Shown piece after piece: positions 1 through 6,200 of a DNA stretch of 9,939 nucleotides. Origin of the DNA: Candidatus Kapaibacterium sp. (GTDB lineage: Bacteria; Bacteroidota; Ignavibacteria; Kapaibacteriales; UBA2268); contig CALHRB010000246.1 of the NCBI GenBank assembly GCA_938038165.1, positions 1 through 9,939 of the forward strand. Direction: 5' to 3'. Every line of letters begins with the position of its first letter. Within the stretch, counting starts at the first letter, position 1. The notes beneath the pieces are model-generated. The model saw only the letters and a program-made list of their open reading frames with translations. It did not search any database and was not told where the DNA came from. Made by a program: the position numbers and the translations under genes.

Positions 1-2013
1 GTAATTAGTGAAATATTCAAGATTGGAATAATTGTAGTTAGCAGTTGTCAATCCTTGAACATTTTCAATAATCATAGTAAATTCAGGATTTTTTGAGATC
101 TGTAAGTTATAGCTACTTGCTTCCTGGGTAGAAATCCAACTAAGTTCTCCCTCTACTGGTATATTCACCCTATTGTTGAATGGGAAATATAGAGTTGGGG
201 ATGTAATTCTTGTTTTGAACGAGAAAACAGATGACCATCTTGAAGAACATAAAATACTTTGTGAACTGACTCTCCAATAATATCTTGTATTTGGTTGTAA
301 ATTCCTCAGGACATATTCGTTATTGACCAGATTAGTTGTATCAATTACTATTTCAGTAAAATCCCCATCTTTGGCAACCTGTAAATTATAAGTCTCATTC
401 TGACTATTTCTTGTCCATTGTAATGTTGTGGTTTGTTCTTGATTGATAGACAAATCATAGGGTTTTAAGAGTTTTATTATTGAAACGTCACTAAAAGTAA
501 CTATTAATTCTCCGGGTCCGTTAATATTTGCTGATATGGTGTTCTCGGATTGATTGTAAGAAGTTGTTAGTAACGTAAAAGTCCCACGATGTTCATTGGG
601 GCGATAGTAAATCTTTAAATTGTTTGGATTTTCAGTGTTTCCGATGTTAGAAACAGAAAATTTAATCGTGGCAGAATTATAGCTTACGTCCCTATTGTGA
701 ATAACCCATCGGTAAGGAAGAACACTGCAAGGCGATTCATTTTCTGAAAATTCCATATTATATGGTTGGTAGTTATGTTTAGAAACATATACTTTGCCTG
801 ATCCGGAAACAGAATTTAGAGTTAATTTAACACCTGTTGTAAATTTTGAATCATTAAAATCGTAGGTACCAGAAGAATTAACATTTTTTGTAACAGCATT
901 CATTTTAAAAATATGTTTTAAAGCTCTGTAGGTTCCGTATTGGGTGCCTTCCATTGCAAACCGTATATCACCATTCCTTGTAACTTCGGACAATAGCTGT
1001 CCGTGGGTTCCCCCGTCGCTTCCACCCCATCCGATAAACATATCACCATTAGGTAATTCCTGAACGCTTCCCATATAGCCGGAGAATAATTCTCTTCCTG
1101 CATCATATTCCCATGTTTTTGTTACTGTTTTATTTGATTCATTTATTGAATACTCAACTACTCTGGAATATCTTGTTGGTTTTAAATTACCGTTATCAAA
1201 AAGTAATAATCTACCATTTGAATTTATTGAAATATCGTGTGTGTGTGAAAAGCCAAAGAAACCATTAATTGTATCATTAACAAACCTAAATTGATTGTTT
1301 TTGCATTTTGAACCGCCCATTCGCCAAATAATGGAACCAGTTGTACCGTTAATTTTTGTTATTTCATCCAAATTTCTGGAAGATAATAGATAATTGCCAT
1401 CGGCATCCTTGATAACTGAGTTACAGTGAAAGGGAACGGGATTGGGATCGAGAAAATCACTTGAATCAGCTGCGTCAAGTATGTTAAAATGATCAAAAGT
1501 ATTCCACATAAAAACAGCGTTTCGGGAATTCCTATCTATCTCCTGAATGACGAATCCAGTTACCATAGCATCCTTATTACCATCTTCAATATGCTGACTC
1601 ATATCAATTCTTCTCATATCGGTAGCAAGCAGCAGGTAATTCCCATTGGGCAATATCTTGAAAGAGTGAAAATCTGCTTCATAGGGCGGAATTGCTTTGA
1701 CCGAATCAACAAGATTCAAGTTTTCGTCGAACAAGTACCAAACTTTGTTTATCATATCAAAAGCAGATAATAATCCATTGGATTGCACCTCGAGGTTAAT
1801 ATATCTTGTCCCTTCATCCGAGAGTTTTTTTGAATAAGGAACATCACCATGGGTATCATAAATTCCAATATAATTTGTAGCAATGGGACCAATAAATATA
1901 TAGCCGGGATAAGGATTATCATTAACAGTAACAGTTAACTGGGGAAAAATCCTACTAAATGCTGTTGATGATAATCCAATGATAAAAATAGTAATTATTA
2001 ATAAATTCTTCAT
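1..2013 (-). CDS. Secreted arylsulfotransferase-family protein with FN3 repeats (C-terminus beyond the left edge)
   Basis: An uninterrupted minus-strand frame of 671 codons runs from an ATG to the window edge with no stop. Residues 1-20 form a signal peptide (MKN, hydrophobic core, AFS before Arg21), so the protein is exported. Residues about 105-350 match the arylsulfotransferase (ASST) beta-propeller pattern: DFHSF at His116, WNTFDHF at His175, PFHCNSV at His196 followed by a 'LSSRN...GSIIWRMGG' block, SHTHD at His257/259, LLLFDNGN then YSRVVEY at Arg284, and GGTHGQ at His337. His196, His259, Arg284 and His337 are plausible counterparts of the His/His/Arg/His set of E. coli ASST, aligned from memory. 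Residues about 380-514 are a beta-rich region I cannot name. FN3 domains follow at about 515-600 and from 605 onward, cut by the edge. The family moves sulfate between phenolic compounds in the periplasm; substrate and activity here are unknown. A C-terminal secretion or sorting domain may lie outside the window. Confidence 0.85.
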   Translation of the reverse strand, partial: MKNLLIITIFIIGLSSTAFSRIFPQLTVTVNDNPYPGYIFIGPIATNYIGIYDTHGDVPYSKKLSDEGTRYINLEVQSNGLLSAFDMINKVWYLFDENLNLVDSVKAIPPYEADFHSFKILPNGNYLLLATDMRRIDMSQHIEDGNKDAMVTGFVIQEIDRNSRNAVFMWNTFDHFNILDAADSSDFLDPNPVPFHCNSVIKDADGNYLLSSRNLDEITKINGTTGSIIWRMGGSKCKNNQFRFVNDTINGFFGFSHTHDISINSNGRLLLFDNGNLKPTRYSRVVEYSINESNKTVTKTWEYDAGRELFSGYMGSVQELPNGDMFIGWGGSDGGTHGQLLSEVTRNGDIRFAMEGTQYGTYRALKHIFKMNAVTKNVNSSGTYDFNDSKFTTGVKLTLNSVSGSGKVYVSKHNYQPYNMEFSENESPCSVLPYRWVIHNRDVSYNSATIKFSVSNIGNTENPNNLKIYYRPNEHRGTFTLLTTSYNQSENTISANINGPGELIVTFSDVSIIKLLKPYDLSINQEQTTTLQWTRNSQNETYNLQVAKDGDFTEIVIDTTNLVNNEYVLRNLQPNTRYYWRVSSQSILCSSRWSSVFSFKTRITSPTLYFPFNNRVNIPVEGELSWISTQEASSYNLQISKNPEFTMIIENVQGLTTANYNYSNLEYFTNY

Positions 2014-2019
2014 ATACGA

Positions 2020-2024
2020 CCTTT
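2020..2024 (-). promoter_or_regulatory. Ribosome-binding site of the arylsulfotransferase-like gene
   Basis: On the minus strand AAAGG lies six bases before the ATG at 2013. This supports that start, as does the signal peptide that begins there. Confidence 0.6.
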
Positions 2025-2056
2025 AATTTTAATATTCTTTAATTATTTTTATTAAT

Positions 2057-2086
2057 GAAAATATACAAAAAGTAAAACACATCAAA
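2057..2086 (-). promoter_or_regulatory. Possible promoter of the arylsulfotransferase-like gene
   Basis: Read on the minus strand, TTTG (2086-2083) is followed after 17 bases by TATATTTT (2065-2058), close to the Bacteroidota-type -7 box TAnnTTTG. The 5' leader would be roughly 40 bases. The background is very AT-rich, so a chance match is quite possible. Confidence 0.25.
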
Positions 2087-2164
2087 TGTAAATTAGTTAC
2101 TTTTATTTCTGTAATTATTAGTATGATTTATTTGTAACATTTTTTACTACATTTTTTTTCTTGT

Positions 2165-2182
2165 AATAATTTGTAAATTATT
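2165..2182. promoter_or_regulatory. 18-bp palindrome upstream of mlaF, possible operator
   Basis: AATAATTT and AAATTATT are perfect inverted 8-base arms separated by GT, ending 47 bases before the mlaF start. Symmetry and position suit a dimeric repressor site in the leader or promoter. The arms contain only A and T, and in DNA this AT-rich a chance palindrome cannot be excluded. Confidence 0.25.
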
Positions 2183-2229
2183 CATAAATTCAAAAGTTAA
2201 ATCAGTGATATTTTTTATTTTACAAGATA

Positions 2230-2979
2230 ATGACTGAACAGAGCCATATTGAGTGTAGAAATATAAGTGTAAAATATAATGATGAATATGTTTTACAACA
2301 CATCAGTTTTGATATAAAAAATGGCGAGATATTCTTTATTGCGGGCAGAAGCGGCTGTGGGAAAAGCACTCTTCTCAGGCAAATTATAGGTATCGAAACG
2401 CCATATGAGGGGGAAATATTAGTAGATGGCGAGGACTTTGTTCATTCTTATTCAACTAAAAGACAAGAAATTCTCAGGAAATTTGGAGTAATGTTTCAAT
2501 CAGGTGGTTTACTCGCATCATTAACTATTGGTGAGAACATTGAATTAGTCCTCGAAAAATTTACTGATCTTACTCAAAATCAAATCAAAGAACTTTCTTT
2601 GCTAAAACTCGCTCTGGTTGGACTTGCAGAGTTTTATGATTTTTACCCTTCAGAAATAAGCGGCGGAATGAAAAAAAGAGCGGCTATAGCAAGAGCCTTA
2701 GCTCTCGATCCCTCAATTCTTTGTTTGGACGAGCCTTCTTCAGGACTTGACCCTGTTACTTCTGCTTCACTTGATTTATTGGTTAAAGAACTGAATAAAT
2801 CCCTAAGAACAACTGTTGTAGTTGTTTCTCACGATCTTAGCAGCATTATGACGATTGCCGATAGAGTTCTGGTTCTTGGGCGAGACATTCGTGGGATTGC
2901 CGCAATAGGCTCTCCATCTGAATTAAAAGAAAGGAAAGAAGATGAAAATATTTATAAATTTTTTAATAGATTACCCTAA
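2230..2979 (+). CDS. mlaF: MlaF-like ABC transporter ATP-binding protein (lipid/MCE transport)
   Basis: A single 249-residue ABC ATPase domain, the normal length for MlaF/Ttg2A. Walker A is GRSGCGKST (39-47), the Q-loop glutamine is Gln90 (VMFQSGGL), the signature is SEISGGMKKR (141-150), Walker B is ILCLDEPSSGLDP (163-175) with catalytic Glu168, and the switch histidine is His201. SGGM followed by KR is typical of the MlaF/Mkl subgroup, which powers an MlaE-type inner-membrane permease to move phospholipid between the inner and outer membranes with an MCE-domain partner. That partner, mlaD, follows after 15 bases, which strongly supports the subfamily call. No MlaE permease lies upstream; the gene before is divergent and unrelated. 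No clear Shine-Dalgarno sequence precedes the ATG. The subfamily call is firm; the direction of transport and the lipid are not shown by the sequence. Confidence 0.93.
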   Translation: MTEQSHIECRNISVKYNDEYVLQHISFDIKNGEIFFIAGRSGCGKSTLLRQIIGIETPYEGEILVDGEDFVHSYSTKRQEILRKFGVMFQSGGLLASLTIGENIELVLEKFTDLTQNQIKELSLLKLALVGLAEFYDFYPSEISGGMKKRAAIARALALDPSILCLDEPSSGLDPVTSASLDLLVKELNKSLRTTVVVVSHDLSSIMTIADRVLVLGRDIRGIAAIGSPSELKERKEDENIYKFFNRLP

Positions 2980-2983
2980 TATC

Positions 2984-2988
2984 AGAGG
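2984..2988 (+). promoter_or_regulatory. Ribosome-binding site of mlaD
   Basis: AGAGG lies six bases before the ATG at 2995, within the 15-base gap after the mlaF stop. It fixes the mlaD start and fits translation from a shared mRNA. Confidence 0.6.
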
Positions 2989-2994
2989 TATTTT

Positions 2995-3966
2995 ATGAAT
3001 AGTAGATCCAAAAGAAGAACAAGTCCCTTTTTAATCGGGATATTTGTTCTTGCTGGAACTTTAATTTTGATAGGTGGCATAATCTGGCTTGGAACTCAAC
3101 AATTTTTGAAAGAGACAAGTTTATTTGTTACTTACTTTGAAGGATCAGTTCAGGGCTTGGAAAAAGGGTCTCCTGTCAAATATTTAGGAGTTCCGGTAGG
3201 CAATATTGAAAAAATCAGTGTGGCACCGGACGGCAAACTAATTGAAGTGTTGATGCAAATTGATAGTAAGATAAAAATTGATGAAGATTTGAGAGTGAAA
3301 GCCGAAATGTCTGGATTAGCCGGAAGTAAATTCCTTCAACTTCACTTTCCTTCTGACACTCTGATTTCGAGGATGCATCCTTTGTTGTCTTTTAAACCTA
3401 TTTATCCTGTCATCTATTCATCACCATCTGGTATAGAAGAAATCGAAATAGCTGCAAGAGACGTGCTTAACAAATTATTACAATTCAGATACAAAGAAGT
3501 TTCAGAAGAAATGGTCTCTTTTCTGAATTCCTCCACAAAATTCTTTAGTAATCAAAAACTTTATAATATTATTTCTGAACTTGAAAAATCAAGCCAAACC
3601 CTGTCAGATATTTTAGCAAAAACTGACAGTTCGGCTATACTCGCTAATTTAATTAATACAACTGAAAACCTGAAAAAGACATCAACAAATCTTGAAAATC
3701 TCACTGATACTATTCAATCACAATTTCAAAGGATAGATCTCCCCGGAAAGGTAACAAGTATTGTTTCAAAGTATGACTCGGTAATGATGAAGACAAGTGA
3801 GATGCTCAGCATTCTGGGATTAAGGACCGAGACAGTCCTTTTTAATATGGGTGAAACAATGCAGGGGGTTAATTTAACAAATAAACAATTGCAAAGATCG
3901 TTGAGAAAAATTACCCAAAATCCGGGACAGTTATTGCTATCAGAACCTCCGCCCCCCGAAAAATGA
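2995..3966 (+). CDS. mlaD: MlaD-like MCE-domain protein, periplasmic lipid-binding component
   Basis: A 323-residue protein with a basic N-terminus (RSKRR), one membrane helix at about 12-33, then an MCE/MlaD domain at about 42-119. The domain contains the hallmark stretch from VQGLEKGSPVKY to GVPVGNI (52-71) and the later SGLAGSKFLQL (106-116). The rest (about 145-310) is predicted mainly alpha-helical and rich in Ser/Thr/Asn/Leu, as in longer MCE proteins whose helices form a hydrophobic channel. The protein ends in a proline-rich tail (SEPPPPEK). It should be anchored in the inner membrane, assemble as a ring, and pass lipids between the permease and the periplasm. It is longer than E. coli MlaD (about 180 residues), as is common outside Proteobacteria. 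It sits directly after mlaF, so the two are almost certainly one operon. The partner permease gene must be elsewhere. Confidence 0.92.
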   Translation: MNSRSKRRTSPFLIGIFVLAGTLILIGGIIWLGTQQFLKETSLFVTYFEGSVQGLEKGSPVKYLGVPVGNIEKISVAPDGKLIEVLMQIDSKIKIDEDLRVKAEMSGLAGSKFLQLHFPSDTLISRMHPLLSFKPIYPVIYSSPSGIEEIEIAARDVLNKLLQFRYKEVSEEMVSFLNSSTKFFSNQKLYNIISELEKSSQTLSDILAKTDSSAILANLINTTENLKKTSTNLENLTDTIQSQFQRIDLPGKVTSIVSKYDSVMMKTSEMLSILGLRTETVLFNMGETMQGVNLTNKQLQRSLRKITQNPGQLLLSEPPPPEK

Positions 3967-4003
3967 TTATTAGAATTATTCAGAAATTTAATATTAATTA
4001 GAT

Positions 4004-5464
4004 ATGAGAAACAAAGGTTTGACCAATAAGAATGGATTGGTTCAACAACTTGGACTGTTCACAACCATAACAATTGTAGTAGGAGCGATGATTGGTTCGG
4101 GAATTTTTAAAAAACCTGCTATTATGGCTTCTCAGCTTGGATCTCCGGAATTACTTTTATTAATTTGGGTTGTTGCAGGAATAATTACTTTATTTGGAGC
4201 ATTAACCAACACAGAAATTGCAGGAATGATATCTGAAACCGGCGGGCAGTATGTCTATTTCGAAAAGATGTATGGTGAATTTACAGCGTTTCTATATGGT
4301 TGGGCAATGCTTGCTGTTGTTCAAACTGGATCTATTGCTTCAATCACTTATATTTTTGCAGAATACACCCAGTATTTTTTTCCATTACCACACCTGTCGG
4401 AAGAATTAGAAAAAAGTTTTATTTTGTTCATTCCCTTTATAGGAGAAGTTACTCCTCTTGCCAATTTAGGAGTTAAGTCATTAACTATTTTGGTAGTAAT
4501 ATTTTTGACAACAGTGAATTATCTTGGAGTAAAATTTGGCGGCGGGCTCACAGCATTTTTTACGATTATGAAAGTAATGGCGATATTATTTTTGGTAATT
4601 TTTGGTTTTGCGAGTGGGAGGGGTTCCTTTGAAAATTTCAGAGCAGATCTGACTTTTCAATCATCAAACGTGAGTATGTTTTTTGGAATTATTATGGCTT
4701 TTTCAGGTGCTTTTTGGGCTTATGACGGGTGGAATAATATCACATATATTTCCGGAGAAGTTAAAAATCCCCGAAGAAATATACCTATGGGATTGTTTTT
4801 TGGGACTTTAATAGTGATTATAGTGTATTTGCTCATTAACCTGGTATATTTGTATATCCTGCCAATAGATGAGATGGTAAATTCAAAGCTTGTGGCATCA
4901 GATGCAGCGGCGAAATTCCTTGGTGTCTATGGTGGCGGATTCATAGCGGCGGCTGTAATGATTTCAACTTTTGGAACATCAAATGGAACAATAATGGTGA
5001 GTGCCAGAGTTTATTATGCTATGTCGAAGAATAAAGTTTTTTTTGATTTATATGGAAAAACCCATCCTAAATTCCACACTCCTGCAAATTCACTTGTATT
5101 TCAGGCAGTATGGACTTCTTTGCTCGTTCTTAGTGGTACATTTGACACATTAACCGACATGTTGATTTTCGTCAGTTGGATTTTTTATGGTTTAGGTGCT
5201 TTTGGTGTTTTTGTTCTGAGGAAAAAGATGCCAGAGCATCCAAGACCCTACAAAGTATTTGCTTATCCTTTTGTTCCAGTGATATTTGTCCTTTTTTCAA
5301 TTTTTTTTGTAGTTTTTACATTATATTCAGACGTAATAAATTTCACGAATAACAACTTTGCCCCCGGTGAACCAAGAATTATAAAATCACTTTTTGGTTT
5401 ACTGCTTGTCTTGTTGGGCGTGCCATTTTATATTTACTTTAAGTATAAAAATAAAAAACTGTGA
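4004..5464 (+). CDS. APC-superfamily amino acid permease, LAT/SLC7-like
   Basis: A 486-residue integral membrane protein with about 12 hydrophobic helices. The first helix carries the APC substrate-backbone motif GAMIGSGIF (27-35). The sixth-helix region has FWAYDGWNN (237-245), followed by ISGEVKNPRRNIP (249-261), the pattern of the LAT (SLC7-like) branch that includes bacterial SteT-type exchangers. PEHPRPYKV (410-418) is also typical of the family near the C-terminal helices. It probably imports or exchanges neutral amino acids across the inner membrane; the substrate cannot be read from sequence. It starts 37 bases after mlaD on the same strand, so it may be read from the same transcript, though no functional link to lipid transport is apparent. 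No convincing Shine-Dalgarno sequence precedes the ATG, but the protein aligns naturally from there, with a short hydrophilic tail before helix 1. Confidence 0.9.
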   Translation: MRNKGLTNKNGLVQQLGLFTTITIVVGAMIGSGIFKKPAIMASQLGSPELLLLIWVVAGIITLFGALTNTEIAGMISETGGQYVYFEKMYGEFTAFLYGWAMLAVVQTGSIASITYIFAEYTQYFFPLPHLSEELEKSFILFIPFIGEVTPLANLGVKSLTILVVIFLTTVNYLGVKFGGGLTAFFTIMKVMAILFLVIFGFASGRGSFENFRADLTFQSSNVSMFFGIIMAFSGAFWAYDGWNNITYISGEVKNPRRNIPMGLFFGTLIVIIVYLLINLVYLYILPIDEMVNSKLVASDAAAKFLGVYGGGFIAAAVMISTFGTSNGTIMVSARVYYAMSKNKVFFDLYGKTHPKFHTPANSLVFQAVWTSLLVLSGTFDTLTDMLIFVSWIFYGLGAFGVFVLRKKMPEHPRPYKVFAYPFVPVIFVLFSIFFVVFTLYSDVINFTNNNFAPGEPRIIKSLFGLLLVLLGVPFYIYFKYKNKKL

Positions 5465-5540
5465 AGATTTTGTTAGGAAAATTCAGTATTGTGTTATATT
5501 TTTAGAAAAGCATATTTTAAAAAAGGATGTTTTAATAATC

Positions 5541-5545
5541 GAGGT
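5541..5545 (+). promoter_or_regulatory. Ribosome-binding site that decides the yciO start
   Basis: GAGGT lies four bases before the ATG at 5550. It favours this start over an in-frame ATG at 5394, which would overlap the end of the permease gene and add about 52 residues unlike any Sua5/YciO family N-terminus. Confidence 0.6.
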
Positions 5546-5549
5546 ACAT

Positions 5550-6191
5550 ATGTCTGCATTAGTTCTCAATATTCACTCAAAAACACCCGAATTGAGAAAA
5601 ATCAAAAAAGTCGCTGAAACAATTAATGATGGTGCTGTCATACTCTACCCGACTGATACGGGCTTTTCATTAGGCTGTAATTTGTCGAATAAAGAAGGAA
5701 TCGAAAGAATCAGAACAATAAGGAAGTTGCCAGAACACAAAGAAATGACTTTTCTCAGCGATTCACTGTCTAATGTTTCTGAATTTGCCAAAGTTACAAA
5801 TACTGCTTACAAAACCATTAAAAGACTTGTCCCGGGACCAATCACATTCATCCTACCTGCAACAAAACTAATCCCACGTTACGCCCAGGACCCAAAAAGA
5901 AAAACCGTTGGGATGAGAATCCCTGATAATGTATTATGTCAAGCAATAATTAAGCAACTGGGACATCCGATCATTTCTATAAGCGCAAAGGATCCGCTTG
6001 GAAGACAATTTGACGATTATGATGAATTTGTTCAAACATTCAATAATCAGGTAGATTTAATAATCAAGATGGATGAATACAGTTTTGTTGGTGAATCAAC
6101 TGTTGTGGATATGACTACAGATGAATTTGTAATATTGCGTCACGGAGCTGGAATAACAAAAGTGCTTGAATTTATTGAATATAATGAATGA
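5550..6191 (+). CDS. yciO: YciO-type Sua5/YciO/YrdC family protein
   Basis: A 213-residue, single-domain protein matching the YrdC fold along its whole length. Landmarks are YPTDTGF (33-39), the RTIRKLP and following lysine (55-64) in place of the KxR motif, LVPGPITFILPA (93-104), GMRIPDN (121-127), SISAKDP (143-149) where TsaC has its Ser-Ala-Asn loop, and STVVDMT (183-189). The length and the spacing around RKLPEHK and PGPITFILPAT are closest to E. coli YciO, a paralogue of TsaC. TsaC/Sua5 make threonylcarbamoyl-AMP from threonine, bicarbonate and ATP for the t6A modification of tRNA; YciO's own role is less settled. There is no C-terminal Sua5 domain. The gene follows the permease by 85 bases and its stop is nine bases from the convergent NACHT gene; no terminator hairpin is evident there. 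Confidence 0.85.
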   Translation: MSALVLNIHSKTPELRKIKKVAETINDGAVILYPTDTGFSLGCNLSNKEGIERIRTIRKLPEHKEMTFLSDSLSNVSEFAKVTNTAYKTIKRLVPGPITFILPATKLIPRYAQDPKRKTVGMRIPDNVLCQAIIKQLGHPIISISAKDPLGRQFDDYDEFVQTFNNQVDLIIKMDEYSFVGESTVVDMTTDEFVILRHGAGITKVLEFIEYNE

Positions 6192-6200
6192 AAATGCAAA

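Noticed and set aside
918..1106. Minus-strand frame of 62 codons
   Set aside because: Lies in another frame within the arylsulfotransferase-like gene, which is continuous and has family motifs here.
1489..1770. Plus-strand frame of 93 codons
   Set aside because: It lies wholly inside the arylsulfotransferase-like gene, opposite strand, and its product has no recognisable features.
2068..2104. AAAAGTAA / TTACTTTT inverted repeat with a 21-base loop
   Set aside because: Eight AT-rich pairs at that spacing are expected by chance in this composition, and the site has no consistent relation to either gene start.
5394..5549. N-terminal extension of the YciO-type protein
   Set aside because: Overlaps the permease gene and adds 52 residues foreign to the family; the ATG at 5550 has a ribosome-binding site and gives a normal family N-terminus.
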